A stretch of DNA of 64,000 nt from Bacillus sp. NTK071. Its GTDB lineage: Bacteria; Bacillota; Bacilli; Bacillales; Guptibacillaceae. The notes under the pieces are model-generated. The model was not told where the DNA came from. It did no database searches and saw nothing but the letters and a program-made list of their open reading frames with translations. Made by a program: the position numbers and the translations under genes. Positions 18,419-28,291 of this stretch are shown here, in pieces (the stretch's first letter is position 1; each line of letters begins with the position of its first letter). The stretch spans positions 372,001-436,000 of the forward strand of contig NZ_JAFKOI010000001.1 in assembly GCF_017303315.1 (NCBI RefSeq), in the 5' to 3' direction.

Positions 18419-19213
18419 ATGAAAATACTATTTATCGGAGATGTTGTCGGTTCTCCAGGACGCAATATGATTTCAACTTACTTACCTCGTTTAAAAAGAA
18501 AGTACAAACCTACATTTACAATCGTTAACGGTGAAAACGCAGCAAGTGGACGAGGAATTACTGAGAAAATTTATCGAGGCTTTCTAGAAGCAGGTGCCCA
18601 AGTTATTACGATGGGAAATCACACCTGGGATAACCGTGAGATCTTTGAATTCATCGATCGTGCTCCTAAGCTCGTTAGACCCGCTAACTTTCCTCAAGGC
18701 ACTCCAGGTAATGGATCAACGATTGTGAACATTAACGGAATAGAGGTTGGTGTAATAAACCTTCAAGGTAGAACATTCCTTCCTGCACTTGATGACCCGT
18801 TCACTAAGGCGGATGAGCTAATTGAAGAAATGAGAGAAAGGACACCGGTTATTTTTGTTGATTTTCATGCTGAAACAACAAGTGAGAAGCAAGCGATGGG
18901 TTGGTATCTAGATGGAAGAGTAACGGCAGTTGTTGGGACACACACACATGTTCAAACAGCCGATGAACGAATTCTTCCTGGAGGTACAGGCTATTTGACT
19001 GATGCGGGAATGACTGGTCCGTACGATGGTATACTCGGAATGGAACGTGAAGCTGTTATTAAGAAATTTCTGACAACGATGCCTGTAAGGTTTGAAGTTA
19101 CAAAAGGCCGGGAACAACTTAGTGGGGTCATTTTAACATTAGATCCAAAAAATGGTAAGGCAACCAAGATTGAACGCATAGCGATCAATGACGACCATCC
19201 ATTCTATGATTAG
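18419..19213 (+). CDS. ymdB: YmdB, 2',3'-cyclic-nucleotide phosphodiesterase
   Basis: A 264-residue calcineurin-like metallophosphoesterase. Metal-binding motifs are visible as GDVVGSPGR, NGENAASGRG, GNHTWDN, DFHAETTSEK and VGTHTHVQTAD. The start is the ATG at 18419 preceded by TTGGAG; a longer ORF from 18233 begins inside the dispersed repeat and is rejected. In B. subtilis YmdB hydrolyses 2',3'-cAMP and cGMP and switches cells between biofilm and motility. Its position after rny and before spoVS is conserved. Confidence 0.94.
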   Translation: MKILFIGDVVGSPGRNMISTYLPRLKRKYKPTFTIVNGENAASGRGITEKIYRGFLEAGAQVITMGNHTWDNREIFEFIDRAPKLVRPANFPQGTPGNGSTIVNINGIEVGVINLQGRTFLPALDDPFTKADELIEEMRERTPVIFVDFHAETTSEKQAMGWYLDGRVTAVVGTHTHVQTADERILPGGTGYLTDAGMTGPYDGILGMEREAVIKKFLTTMPVRFEVTKGREQLSGVILTLDPKNGKATKIERIAINDDHPFYD

Positions 19214-19245
19214 GTTTTGAATGTTTTGAAAATTTGACGGACACA

Positions 19246-19275
19246 GCAGGAATACAAGCTTCTGACAAGGAATAT
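19246..19275 (+). promoter_or_regulatory. SigH-type promoter of spoVS
   Basis: GCAGGAATA (19246-19254), 12-bp spacer and AAGGAATAT (19267-19275) fit the SigH consensus RNAGGAWWW-N11/12-RNNGAATWW at every position. spoVS is SigH-dependent in B. subtilis, so site and gene agree. Confidence 0.7.
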
Positions 19276-19321
19276 AGTCTAGAGTGGTAATGGATGATCA
19301 AATTAAGGAGGGGCTATAAAA

Positions 19322-19582
19322 ATGGATATATTAAAAGTTTCAGCAAAATCCAATCCTAATTCTGTAGCTGGTGCACTTGCTGGCGTCCTTCGGGAACGCG
19401 GTAATGCTGAGATTCAAGCGATTGGAGCAGGTGCACTAAACCAGGCAGTGAAAGCAGTAGCCATCGCAAGAGGGTTTGTAGCACCCAGTGGCGTTGACCT
19501 CATTTGTATCCCTGCTTTCACCGATATTTTGATCGATGGTGAAGAGCGTACCGCAATTAAGCTAATTGTAGAGCCTCGCTAA
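19322..19582 (+). CDS. spoVS: Stage V sporulation protein S
   Basis: An 86-residue, highly conserved Alba-like small protein (MDILKVSAKSNPNSVAGALA) required for normal late sporulation. RBS AAGGAGGGG, length and sequence are typical. A SigH-type promoter precedes it and a strong terminator follows, so it is an independent unit. Confidence 0.97.
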   Translation: MDILKVSAKSNPNSVAGALAGVLRERGNAEIQAIGAGALNQAVKAVAIARGFVAPSGVDLICIPAFTDILIDGEERTAIKLIVEPR

Positions 19583-19596
19583 ATAGTTCCGTCAAG

Positions 19597-19632
19597 AAAA
19601 CCTGTTTGTTTTTTACAAACAGGTTTTTTATA
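19597..19632 (+). terminator. Terminator of spoVS
   Basis: A perfect 13-bp stem (19597-19609 with 19615-19627), T5 loop and T-run. Confidence 0.93.
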
Positions 19633-19700
19633 CTTTGGAATTCAATTACCAGGTAACATGATGAACAGATAAATTGAACAAACACTCGAGGAGGCTATCG

Positions 19701-20621
19701 ATGTATATACATGATGCACACTGCGATGTACTTTGTAAAATGTGGTTGGATCCTTCTCTTTCATTTGAGAACGGTGAAGGTCTTCACACGAACCTTAATC
19801 AAATGAGGAGAGCAGGCGCTAAACTTCAATTGTTTGCGGTATACGTACCTGAGAGCGTTCCGGATACTGCTAAATTTGACTGTGCCCTAGGTATGGTCGA
19901 TATTTTTCATGAAAAGGTCATCAAACCTTACGATGACGTTGTGCCCGTTTATTCGAAAGAGGATGCTGAGAATCTACCTGATGGTAAGATTGGTGCCATG
20001 CTTACATTGGAAGGTTGCGATGCGATCGGAATGGAAGCAGGCAGGTTGAGAACCCTTATTCGTCTTGGTGTTCGATCAGTAGGACTTACTTGGAATTACG
20101 GCAATGCTACGGCTGACGGCATTCTTGAGTCCAGGGGAGCTGGCCTTTCTGACTTTGGTAGAAGTATTGTCGATTTACATAACCAGCATCGAATTTGGAC
20201 TGATGTCTCACACTTATCTGTTCGAGCATTTTGGGATGTAATGGACCAGGGGCGTTATGTAATTGCTTCTCACTCCAATGCAAAAGCAATTTGCACACAT
20301 CCACGAAATCTTGATAATCAGCAGCTTACTGCGTTAATTGAGAAAGACTCCTTTATTGGCGTTACTTTTGTTCCGAAATTTCTACGTAATGATCGAAATG
20401 CAAGCGTATCAGATATTATTCACCATATTGAGCATATATGTAGTCTTGGTGGAACATCAAACATCGGTCTCGGATCTGATTTTGATGGTATTAATGAAGT
20501 CCCTGCTGGTCTAGAGCGCTATGATGATTATCCACGCCTCATCGAGGAACTGCATCGATATTACAGCAATGAACAAGTAGATGGATTTTTAGGTAAAAAT
20601 TTGATCGCAAGAATGCCCTGA
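19701..20621 (+). CDS. Membrane-dipeptidase-family (M19) peptidase
   Basis: A 306-residue zinc dipeptidase-like enzyme of the renal dipeptidase family. The metal motif HDAHCDVL opens the protein. LTLEGCDAIG, WTDVSHLS and IASHSNAKAICTHPRNLD carry the other expected ligands, and GLGSDFDGI closes the site. ATG 19701 follows GAGGAGGCT; an upstream in-frame start at 19674 has no ribosome site. It precedes the 2-oxoacid oxidoreductase genes by about 110 bp with no terminator. Substrate is likely an L,D- or D,L-dipeptide, not determined here. Confidence 0.88.
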   Translation: MYIHDAHCDVLCKMWLDPSLSFENGEGLHTNLNQMRRAGAKLQLFAVYVPESVPDTAKFDCALGMVDIFHEKVIKPYDDVVPVYSKEDAENLPDGKIGAMLTLEGCDAIGMEAGRLRTLIRLGVRSVGLTWNYGNATADGILESRGAGLSDFGRSIVDLHNQHRIWTDVSHLSVRAFWDVMDQGRYVIASHSNAKAICTHPRNLDNQQLTALIEKDSFIGVTFVPKFLRNDRNASVSDIIHHIEHICSLGGTSNIGLGSDFDGINEVPAGLERYDDYPRLIEELHRYYSNEQVDGFLGKNLIARMP

Positions 20622-20733
20622 TAAGTAAGAATTTAGTATTTGTCGAATTAATGAGCAGGGAATTATAATCCTATTTCGAACTAGTAATATAAGCAAGCGG
20701 TTTCAGGTACTAGATTAGAAAGGGTGGGGCGAT

Positions 20734-22485
20734 ATGATCGAGCAACTTTCGTGGAAAGTTGGTGGGCAGCAGGGTGAAGGAATTGAGAGTACAGGTGAAA
20801 TATTCGCGATTGCGTTAAATCGTTTGGGATACTATTTATATGGTTACCGGCATTTTTCGTCCCGTATTAAAGGCGGGCATACGAATAATAAGATACGTGT
20901 AAGTACGAAAGAAGTACGCTCCGTTTCTGATGATCTTGACATGCTAATCGCATTTGATCAGGAAACCATTGATGTGAATGCTCACGAACTGCATAGCGGA
21001 GGCATTATTATTGGCGACGCTAAATTCAAGCCTGTTAAACCAGATGGTTGCAAGGCGGAGCTCGTCAGCATTCCTTTTTCAGAGATCGCAACAGAACTTG
21101 GCACATCACTTATGAAGAATATGGTTGCTATTGGTGCAACGAGTGCAGCTCTCGGGGTCGACACGGCAACATATCAGGCGGTCGTGGAAGAGATTTTTGG
21201 ACGAAAGGGAGAAAAGGTCGTTACGAGCAATATGGAAGCAATCCAACGTGGAGCAGATGCTTTTATTCAATCTGCTGGAAACAGTGTTCAAGCGTTGTCT
21301 CTCCAAAAAGCCGATGGGAAGAATCGCATGTTCATGATTGGAAATGATGCGATAGCACTAGGGGCGTTAGCTGGTGGTGCTAGATTGATGGCAGCTTATC
21401 CAATTACGCCAGCTTCAGAAATTATGGAGTATCTCATCAAGAAGCTACCAGAGTTTGGTGGTACTGTCATCCAGACAGAGGATGAGATTGCCGCTGCGAC
21501 AATGGCAATTGGCTCGAATTATGCAGGAGTAAGAACTTTAACCGCTTCAGCAGGACCAGGATTATCTCTGATGATGGAAGCAATTGGATTATCCGGTATT
21601 ACAGAAACCCCACTTGTTATCGTAGATACACAGCGTGGTGGTCCAAGTACAGGTCTTCCAACAAAGCAGGAGCAGTCTGATTTACTTGCCATGATTTATG
21701 GAACACATGGAGAAATACCTAAAATTGTTATTGCTCCTAGCACAGTTGAAGAAGCATTCTATGATGCGATTGAGGCTTTTAATCTTGCAGAAGAATATCA
21801 ATGTCCTGTCATCTTGCTTTCAGATCTACAGCTTTCATTAGGTAAACAAACAGTTGAACCTTTAGACTATCAGAAAATAAAGATAAGGAGAGGGAAGCTA
21901 AACGATCAAGAGCTTCCTGAACGAGAAGATAAAGCATACTTTAAACGGTTTGAAGTAACAGATGACGGCGTATCGAACCGTGTTATTCCAGGCACAAAGA
22001 ATGGGATCTTCCATGTGACTGGAGTAGAACATGATGAGACGGGAAAACCTTCTGAAGTTCCTGAAAACCGTAAGGATCAAATGGATAAGCGGCTGAGGAA
22101 AATTAGTGACTTATCGTTTCCAGTCCCAATCTACAAGCGAGAAGAGCATGAAGAGTCGGATGTGCTATTGATTGGATTTAATTCGACAAGGGGTAGTATT
22201 GAAGAAGCTATTCCAAGGCTTGAAGAAGATGGATTTAAAGTAAACCATGCACAAATTCGACTTGTTCATCCATTTCCTTCCGATGAATTGTTACCAATGC
22301 TTAAAGGAGCGAAGAAAGTAGTCGTTGTGGAACATAATGCAACAGGGCAACTTGCTAGTCTTGTGAAAATGAATGCAGGCCACGGGGATAAGATTGAAAG
22401 TCTTCTGAAATATGACGGGAATCCATTCTTGCCAGGTGATATTCATCAACAATGCAAGGAGATGTTAGTAAATGGCCACATTTAA
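20734..22485 (+). CDS. korA: 2-oxoacid:ferredoxin oxidoreductase, fused gamma-alpha subunit
   Basis: A 583-residue subunit of a two-gene 2-oxoacid:acceptor oxidoreductase. The N-terminal 190 residues form the gamma domain (SWKVGGQQGEGIESTGEIFA). The rest is the alpha pyrimidine-binding domain with AAYPITPASEIMEYL and LTASAGPGLSLMMEA. With the beta subunit it oxidatively decarboxylates a 2-oxoacid, probably 2-oxoglutarate, to acyl-CoA with reduction of ferredoxin. No ferredoxin delta subunit is encoded here. It overlaps the beta gene by 14 bases. Substrate preference is inferred from the two-subunit KorAB layout. Confidence 0.9.
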   Translation: MIEQLSWKVGGQQGEGIESTGEIFAIALNRLGYYLYGYRHFSSRIKGGHTNNKIRVSTKEVRSVSDDLDMLIAFDQETIDVNAHELHSGGIIIGDAKFKPVKPDGCKAELVSIPFSEIATELGTSLMKNMVAIGATSAALGVDTATYQAVVEEIFGRKGEKVVTSNMEAIQRGADAFIQSAGNSVQALSLQKADGKNRMFMIGNDAIALGALAGGARLMAAYPITPASEIMEYLIKKLPEFGGTVIQTEDEIAAATMAIGSNYAGVRTLTASAGPGLSLMMEAIGLSGITETPLVIVDTQRGGPSTGLPTKQEQSDLLAMIYGTHGEIPKIVIAPSTVEEAFYDAIEAFNLAEEYQCPVILLSDLQLSLGKQTVEPLDYQKIKIRRGKLNDQELPEREDKAYFKRFEVTDDGVSNRVIPGTKNGIFHVTGVEHDETGKPSEVPENRKDQMDKRLRKISDLSFPVPIYKREEHEESDVLLIGFNSTRGSIEEAIPRLEEDGFKVNHAQIRLVHPFPSDELLPMLKGAKKVVVVEHNATGQLASLVKMNAGHGDKIESLLKYDGNPFLPGDIHQQCKEMLVNGHI

Positions 22486-23338
22486 AGATTTTCGAAATCA
22501 GGTAAAACCTAACTGGTGTCCAGGCTGTGGTGATTTCTCTGTTCAAGCTGCTATTCAGCGTGCTGCAGCAAATGTTGGGCTAGTGCCAGATGACCTTGCA
22601 GTCGTTTCAGGAATTGGTTGTTCTGGACGAATTAGCGGCTATATCAATGCGTATGGGTTTCATGGAATCCACGGGCGCTCACTTCCGATAGCCCAGGGTG
22701 TAAAGATGGCTAACCGTGACTTAACTGTGATCGCTTCTGGTGGTGATGGGGACGGTTTTGCAATCGGAATGGGACACACGATTCATGCGATGAGACGCAA
22801 TATTGATGTAACATATATTGTAATGGATAATCAGATCTATGGACTTACAAAGGGGCAAACCTCACCAACTAGCGCAGAAGGGTTTAAAACGAAGAGCACA
22901 CCATCTGGCTCAATCGAATCGTCATTATCAATAATGGAACTTGCGCTTTCCAGTGGATGTGGCTTTGTCGCTCAGAGCTTCTCAACAGATCTAAAGGATC
23001 TTGTTGCCATTATTGAGCAAGGTATCGAACATAAAGGGTTCTCCTTAATCAATGTGTTTAGCCCATGTGTGACATTTAATAAAGTGAACACATATGATTG
23101 GTTCAAACAAAACCTAGTAAGTTTAAACGATATCGAAGGGTATGATCCTACAAATCGCATGATGGCCATGCAAACGTTGATGGAGCATGATGGACTTGTA
23201 AAAGGCCTAATTTACCATAACCCTACAAGGCCGTCTTATCAGGAATCTGTAAGAGGCTATAGTGATGAAGCCCTATCTAAACAAAACCTGAGTCTACCTG
23301 AAGAAAAGTTCACGGAATTAATGGCTGAGTTTATGTGA
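22472..23338 (+). CDS. korB: 2-oxoacid:ferredoxin oxidoreductase, beta subunit (TPP-binding)
   Basis: A 288-residue thiamine-diphosphate subunit. It shows the iron-sulfur cysteines of NWCPGCGDFS, the GIGCSGR block, and the TPP motif GDGDGFAIGMGH ending in DNQIYGLTKGQTSPT. Start ATG 22472 lies inside the end of korA with RBS AAGGAGATG, so the subunits are translationally coupled. A third expected cluster cysteine is in INVFSPCVTFN. It works with KorA in the cytoplasm. Confidence 0.92.
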   Translation: MATFKDFRNQVKPNWCPGCGDFSVQAAIQRAAANVGLVPDDLAVVSGIGCSGRISGYINAYGFHGIHGRSLPIAQGVKMANRDLTVIASGGDGDGFAIGMGHTIHAMRRNIDVTYIVMDNQIYGLTKGQTSPTSAEGFKTKSTPSGSIESSLSIMELALSSGCGFVAQSFSTDLKDLVAIIEQGIEHKGFSLINVFSPCVTFNKVNTYDWFKQNLVSLNDIEGYDPTNRMMAMQTLMEHDGLVKGLIYHNPTRPSYQESVRGYSDEALSKQNLSLPEEKFTELMAEFM

Positions 23339-23356
23339 ATTCTAACGGAGACCCCC

Positions 23357-23387
23357 AGACCCCCAAACACTGGAGGGTCTTTTTTTA
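23357..23387 (+). terminator. Terminator after korAB
   Basis: A 9-10-bp stem with one mismatch (23357-23365 with 23371-23380) and T7. A separate small hairpin, GTGTCC with GGACAC (23430-23450), follows in the tdh upstream region. Confidence 0.8.
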
Positions 23388-23536
23388 ATGGCGTGTACAT
23401 TTAAACATATTCCATTTATAAAACTATAAGTGTCCGCATATACAGGACACATCAACTTTACGGTATATTCAATCAATGATAAAATGATTGTGTTAACAGT
23501 GGTTGTTTAAGGTTCTAAATAAGTGAGGTGTACGCT

Positions 23537-24577
23537 GTGGAAGGAAAGATGAAAGCGATTGTGAAGCATGAGCGTGAAAAAGGTGCTCAACTTCAAACGG
23601 TGGATATTCCACAAATTAATGATAATGAAGTATTAATTCAAGTAAAAGCAACATCGATTTGCGGTACAGATGTACATATTTATACTTGGGATGAGTGGTC
23701 TCAAAGTCGGGTGAATCCTCCGTACGTATTTGGACATGAATTTGCAGGAGTAGTTGTAGAAAAAGGCAAGAATGTAACAAATCTTGAAATCGGTGATCAC
23801 GTGTCAGCCGAAACGCACATTGTTTGTAATCAATGTCCACAATGTTTAACAGGTAAATTTCACATTTGTGAAAACACAAAGATTATTGGTGTTGATACAG
23901 ATGGATGTTTTGCAGAGTACGTGGCATTGCCTTCACAAAACATTTGGAAAAATCCTGAATCGTTATCCTTTGATGTGGCATCTGTTCAGGAACCAATGGG
24001 GAATGCGGTACATACGGTTCTTGCAGGGGACGTAGCAGGGAAAACGGTCGCAATTATTGGATGTGGACCAATTGGTATCATGGCTGTTGGTGTTGCAAAA
24101 GCAGCTGGCGCTTCACAAGTTATCGCGCTTGATTTAAATGATTACAGACTAGATCTTGCCAAAGAAATGGGCGCAACAACAGTTATTAATTCACGCAATG
24201 AAAATCCTCTTGATGTTGTACATGAACTTACAAACGGTCATGGTGTAGATGTTGTTTGTGAAATGTCAGGTCATCCAATAGCGATGAATCAAGGATTTAA
24301 GATGGTAACCAATGGTGGGAGAGTATCAATTCTAAGTCTTCCTGTTCGTCCGGTTGAAATTGATGTTACGAATGATATCGTTTTTAAAGGGATAACTGTG
24401 CAGGGAATTACGGGAAGAAAAATGTTTGAAACATGGCGTCAGGTTTCAGGGCTTCTACAATCAGGTCAGGTCGATGTTGAGCCAATGATTACACATCACT
24501 TTCCGCTTGAGGACTTTGAAAAAGGCTTCGAATTAATGATTGAGGGTAAATGTGGTAAGGTAGTATTGCATCCATAA
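23537..24577 (+). CDS. tdh: L-threonine 3-dehydrogenase
   Basis: A 346-residue zinc-dependent medium-chain dehydrogenase converting threonine to 2-amino-3-ketobutyrate. The catalytic zinc motif is CGTDVHIY and GHEFAG. The structural zinc cysteines are in CNQCPQCLTGKFHIC, and the NAD fold is IIGCGPIGIMA. GTG 23537 (MEGKMKAIVK) is chosen because it aligns with the B. subtilis N-terminus and follows AAGTGAGGTG; a GTG at 23528 lies in that ribosome site. It is paired with kbl, which uses its product. Confidence 0.95.
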   Translation: MEGKMKAIVKHEREKGAQLQTVDIPQINDNEVLIQVKATSICGTDVHIYTWDEWSQSRVNPPYVFGHEFAGVVVEKGKNVTNLEIGDHVSAETHIVCNQCPQCLTGKFHICENTKIIGVDTDGCFAEYVALPSQNIWKNPESLSFDVASVQEPMGNAVHTVLAGDVAGKTVAIIGCGPIGIMAVGVAKAAGASQVIALDLNDYRLDLAKEMGATTVINSRNENPLDVVHELTNGHGVDVVCEMSGHPIAMNQGFKMVTNGGRVSILSLPVRPVEIDVTNDIVFKGITVQGITGRKMFETWRQVSGLLQSGQVDVEPMITHHFPLEDFEKGFELMIEGKCGKVVLHP

Positions 24578-24619
24578 GGCTCGTTAAGAGCTGTTACATA
24601 ACGAAGAGGAGGCCAACCA

Positions 24620-25795
24620 ATGAAAGGTTTTGAATATCTTCAGGAAGAGCTTGATCAAATGCAGGAGGAAGGTGTCTTTCGTAACCTTATTCCATTAGAA
24701 TCAGCGCAAGGATCACGCGTTACAATCAAAGGGAAAAATGTCATCCAGCTTTCGTCCAATAACTATCTTGGACTAACAGATCATCCGAAAATGAAAGAAG
24801 CAGCGATTGAAGCGGTTGAAAAGTACGGTGCAGGAACGGGGTCCGTTCGTACAATTGCCGGTACGCTTTCCATGCATGAACAGTTTGAAGAAAAGCTTGC
24901 GGAATTCAAGCATACAGAAGCTGCACTCGTACTTCAATCTGGATTTGCCACTAACCAAGCAGTACTTTCGGCAATCCTAACAAAAGAAGACGTTGTTATT
25001 TCAGATGAGTTAAATCATGCATCGATTATCGACGGCATCCGTTTAACGAAAGCTGGACGCCGCATTTATAAACATACAGATATGGAAGATCTAGAGAAAG
25101 CCCTTCAAGAAACTCAAGATTATCGTACTCGTCTAGTCGTAACAGATGGTGTTTTCTCAATGGACGGAAATATCGCACCACTAACTGAAATTGTGGAACT
25201 TTGTGAGAAATACAATGCCCTTGTGATGGTTGATGATGCTCATGCGAGTGGTGTACTTGGAGCAAATGGACGTGGAACAGTTGATCATTTTGGTCTGAAC
25301 GGTCGCGTTCATATTCAAGTTGGTACACTTAGTAAAGCAATTGGTGTTCTTGGGGGGTATATCGCGAGTACAAAAACACTTCGCGATTATCTGATCCACA
25401 AAGGTCGTCCGTTCCTATTTAGTACATCACACCCGCCTGCCGTAACAGCAGCGTGCTCTGCAGCCATCGATGTCCTTTTAGAAGAACCAGAATTGATTGA
25501 AAAACTCTGGGATAATACGAAGTTCTTCAAAGCCGGATTAGAAAACCTCGGTTTTGATACAGGTATTAGTGAAACGCCAGTAACACCGGTTATTATTGGT
25601 GATGAAGCACTAACGCATAAGTTCTCTGATAAGCTATTTGAAAATGGCGTATTCGCACAGGGAATTGCTTTCCCAACTGTTGCAAAAGGAAAGGGGCGCG
25701 TCCGCACGATCGTTACCGCTCAACATTCAAAAGAAGACCTTCAAGAAGCGCTCGATGCTTTTGAAAAGTCTGCAAAAGAGCTTGGTATACTGTAA
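24620..25795 (+). CDS. kbl: Glycine C-acetyltransferase (2-amino-3-ketobutyrate CoA ligase)
   Basis: A 391-residue PLP enzyme of the alpha-oxoamine synthase family. It splits 2-amino-3-ketobutyrate with CoA into glycine and acetyl-CoA, completing threonine breakdown begun by Tdh. Motifs include [41 protein letters not shown] and the PLP-lysine region [28 protein letters not shown] terminator follows, so tdh-kbl form a two-gene operon. Confidence 0.95.
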   Translation: MKGFEYLQEELDQMQEEGVFRNLIPLESAQGSRVTIKGKNVIQLSSNNYLGLTDHPKMKEAAIEAVEKYGAGTGSVRTIAGTLSMHEQFEEKLAEFKHTEAALVLQSGFATNQAVLSAILTKEDVVISDELNHASIIDGIRLTKAGRRIYKHTDMEDLEKALQETQDYRTRLVVTDGVFSMDGNIAPLTEIVELCEKYNALVMVDDAHASGVLGANGRGTVDHFGLNGRVHIQVGTLSKAIGVLGGYIASTKTLRDYLIHKGRPFLFSTSHPPAVTAACSAAIDVLLEEPELIEKLWDNTKFFKAGLENLGFDTGISETPVTPVIIGDEALTHKFSDKLFENGVFAQGIAFPTVAKGKGRVRTIVTAQHSKEDLQEALDAFEKSAKELGIL

Positions 25796-25804
25796 GTGAA
25801 CGTG

Positions 25805-25832
25805 AGGGGGAGCAATCCCCCTTCTTTTTTTG
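25805..25832 (+). terminator. Terminator after tdh-kbl
   Basis: A 7-bp GC-rich stem (25805-25811 with 25816-25822), GCAA loop and T7. The rest of the 279-bp gap to miaB showed no gene. Confidence 0.88.
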
Positions 25833-26074
25833 TGTTAGTTAATAGAGTTAAAAGTCGTTTAGTTGTTGTGAGCTCTCATTGCTTAAATACTCTGAAACCC
25901 TTATAATAAAGGAATGTCCACTGGTTACACATTTTTTATTTGACGATAAAGGATAACGAATAAAACAGAGGCTTTTTTGAAATATGACTTTCATTAGCCT
26001 GTTTTCTAAGTTTAGGAGCATGATGCTCTTTTTCATAGCAGGGTCATCCTTTTAATTGGAAAGGAGTTAACGAC

Positions 26075-27607
26075 ATGAACGAAAAGCAAAGGTTAGATTC
26101 ACAAATCAATGTGAAAAAGACAGAGAAGACAACAGAAGACTTTGCGAAGTATTTTCAGACGACGTACCAGGCACCTAACTTAAAGGATGCAAAGCGGCGT
26201 GGGAAAGAAAATGTGAATGTTCATTACGATTTTGAAATTCCAGAGAACATTAAGAATCTCGGGAAAGACAAGAAGTTCTTGATTCGTACATACGGATGTC
26301 AAATGAATGAGCATGATACAGAAATTATGGCAGGTATTTTTGAAGAGATGGGATATGAAGCAACGACAGCAGTGGAAGAAGCTGATGTGGTTCTTTTAAA
26401 TACGTGTGCAATTCGAGAAAATGCCGAGAATAAGGTGTTTGGAGAACTAGGACACTTAAAGCCTTTGAAAATGGAAAACCCTAATCTCATCATTGGCGTA
26501 TGCGGTTGTATGTCACAGGAGGAATCTGTGGTAAATCGCATTATGCAAAAACACCAATTCGTGGATTTGATTTTTGGTACACATAATATCCATCGTTTAC
26601 CAGAATTAATGGAGCAAGCTGTATTTGGTAAAGAAATGGTGATGGAAGTATGGTCAAAAGAAGGCGACATCATTGAAAACCTTCCGAGAACGAGAAAAGG
26701 TGAAATCAAAGCCTGGGTCAATATTATGTACGGTTGCGATAAGTTCTGTACATACTGTATCGTTCCATATACAAGGGGTAAAGAACGTAGTCGTCGACCG
26801 GAAGATATTATTCAGGAAGTACGTCACCTTGCAGCTAAAGGTTATAAAGAAGTTACTCTCCTTGGACAGAATGTAAACGCTTATGGGAAAGATTTAGAAG
26901 ATATCGATTATGGTCTGGGAGACTTAATGAATGAGATTCATAAAATCGATATTCCTAGAGTCAGGTTTACAACAAGTCATCCTCGTGACTTTGATGATCG
27001 TCTAGTAGAAGTACTCGGTCAAGGTGGGAACTTAGTTGACCATATTCACCTTCCTGTTCAAAGCGGTAGTAATGACGTTCTGAAATTAATGAACCGTCGC
27101 TATACACGAGAAACGTATCTAGAGCTTGTTCGTAAGATAAAGAAAGTAATGCCACATGCAACGTTTACTACAGATATCATCGTTGGTTTTCCTAACGAAA
27201 CCGATGAACAATTCGAGGAAACAATCGAGCTTGTTAAAGAAGTGGAATATGACAGTGCCTATACATTTATTTATTCACAGCGTGATGGAACTCCAGCAGC
27301 TAAGATGCAGGATAACGTTCCAATGGATGTGAAGAAAGAGCGTCTTCAACGATTGAATGCTCTTGTTAATGAGATGGCAGCGAAAAATAACGCGGTCTTT
27401 GAAGGTGAAATTGTTGAAGTGCTCGTTGAAGGAGAAAGCAAGAAGAATGCTGATGTCCTTTCTGGGTATACGAGAAAAAACAAAGTAGTTAACTTTAGAG
27501 GTCCTAAATCTCTAATAGGTCAATTGGTACAAGTAAAAATCACGAAAGCAAAAACGTGGTCTCTTGATGGAGAATATATCGAAAAAACGGCTGAGGTGAA
27601 TGCATAA
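26075..27607 (+). CDS. miaB: tRNA-2-methylthio-N6-dimethylallyladenosine synthase MiaB
   Basis: A 510-residue radical-SAM methylthiotransferase. It adds the methylthio group to i6A37 of tRNA. An N-terminal extension is followed by the MTTase domain with cluster cysteines in [16 protein letters not shown] and GVCGCM. The radical-SAM motif CDKFCTYC comes next, then a C-terminal TRAM domain. The i6A precursor is made by MiaA, whose gene lies 6 kb downstream. It overlaps ymcA by one base (TAATG). Confidence 0.96.
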   Translation: MNEKQRLDSQINVKKTEKTTEDFAKYFQTTYQAPNLKDAKRRGKENVNVHYDFEIPENIKNLGKDKKFLIRTYGCQMNEHDTEIMAGIFEEMGYEATTAVEEADVVLLNTCAIRENAENKVFGELGHLKPLKMENPNLIIGVCGCMSQEESVVNRIMQKHQFVDLIFGTHNIHRLPELMEQAVFGKEMVMEVWSKEGDIIENLPRTRKGEIKAWVNIMYGCDKFCTYCIVPYTRGKERSRRPEDIIQEVRHLAAKGYKEVTLLGQNVNAYGKDLEDIDYGLGDLMNEIHKIDIPRVRFTTSHPRDFDDRLVEVLGQGGNLVDHIHLPVQSGSNDVLKLMNRRYTRETYLELVRKIKKVMPHATFTTDIIVGFPNETDEQFEETIELVKEVEYDSAYTFIYSQRDGTPAAKMQDNVPMDVKKERLQRLNALVNEMAAKNNAVFEGEIVEVLVEGESKKNADVLSGYTRKNKVVNFRGPKSLIGQLVQVKITKAKTWSLDGEYIEKTAEVNA

Positions 27608-28023
27608 TGATGTCAAGAATGGAAGTAATTGCAAAAGCAAAAGATCTTGCTAAGCTAGTTTCAGAAACAGAGGAAGTTGATTTCTTCAAACGTGCTGAAG
27701 CAAAAATTAACGAAAATAAAAAGGTGCAAAGCTTAATCGCTCGCATTAAACTTGAACAAAAAGAAGCAGTTAATCTTCAACACTATTCAAAACATGAAGC
27801 GTTGAAAGAAAAGGACGAGCGTATTGATAAGCTCATGCAGCAGCTTGATGAAATTCCTGTTGTTCAGGAATTCAAGCGTTCACAGTCAGATGTGAATGAC
27901 TTGCTTCAGCTGGTTGCAAATACAATTTCGAATACTGTAACAGATGAAATTATCGAGGCAACTGGTGGGAATGTTCTAGAAGGAACGACTGGATCAACCC
28001 AAAGCGGACCTGGATGTAAGTAA
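27607..28023 (+). CDS. ymcA: YmcA, RicA-type YlbF/YmcA family protein
   Basis: A 138-residue helical protein of the YlbF/YmcA family. With YlbF and YaaT (the RicAFT complex) it promotes RNase Y-dependent mRNA maturation, competence, biofilm and sporulation. The C-terminal tail TGSTQSGPGCK ends with a cysteine that in this family contributes to iron-sulfur binding. The link to rny, encoded 9 kb upstream, is functional and known for the family. The start shares an A with the miaB stop. Confidence 0.93.
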   Translation: MMSRMEVIAKAKDLAKLVSETEEVDFFKRAEAKINENKKVQSLIARIKLEQKEAVNLQHYSKHEALKEKDERIDKLMQQLDEIPVVQEFKRSQSDVNDLLQLVANTISNTVTDEIIEATGGNVLEGTTGSTQSGPGCK

Positions 28024-28028
28024 GGTAA

Positions 28029-28057
28029 AAGTCGGGAGAAAATCCCGGCTTTTTTTA
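28029..28057 (+). terminator. Terminator after miaB-ymcA
   Basis: A perfect 9-bp stem (28029-28037 with 28043-28051), GAAAA loop and T7. Confidence 0.92.
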
Positions 28058-28168
28058 TTTGTTCTGTAAATTTAATTTCATATACCATAATTTTTTAAGA
28101 AAAATATCAAAAGGTTGTAAAGCATTGGACATTAAAGACATAGACTGATAGTGGAACAGCCTTGATAG

Positions 28169-28220
28169 AGTGAAACTTCCATTTAAAGGTGGAGGAATTA
28201 CTGCCACTTAAGGGTGGGAT
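28169..28220 (+). other. Two tandem hairpins with related TTAAGG-type loops upstream of cotE
   Basis: Two copies of the pattern CCAYTTAARGGTGG lie 17 bp apart (at about 28178 and 28207). The first can extend to a 6-bp stem (CTTCCA with TGGAGG); the second has a 4-bp stem (CCAC with GTGG). The loops expose TTTAAAGG and TTAAGG. They sit in the 268-bp ymcA-cotE gap, upstream of the candidate cotE promoter. Whether this is an RNA or a DNA site is not determined. Confidence 0.35.
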
Positions 28221-28231
28221 AAAAAAAGAGG

Positions 28232-28260
28232 CACACTAGTCGTTTGTCTTGCATAGGATG
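28232..28260 (+). promoter_or_regulatory. Candidate SigK-type promoter of cotE
   Basis: CACA (28232-28235), 16-bp spacer and CATAGGATG (28252-28260) approach the SigK consensus mACm-N16-CATAnnnTA. cotE has SigE and SigK promoters in B. subtilis. The match is suggestive only. Confidence 0.4.
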
Positions 28261-28291
28261 AGAATGAAGATTGGAAGAGGAGGTATGATCG

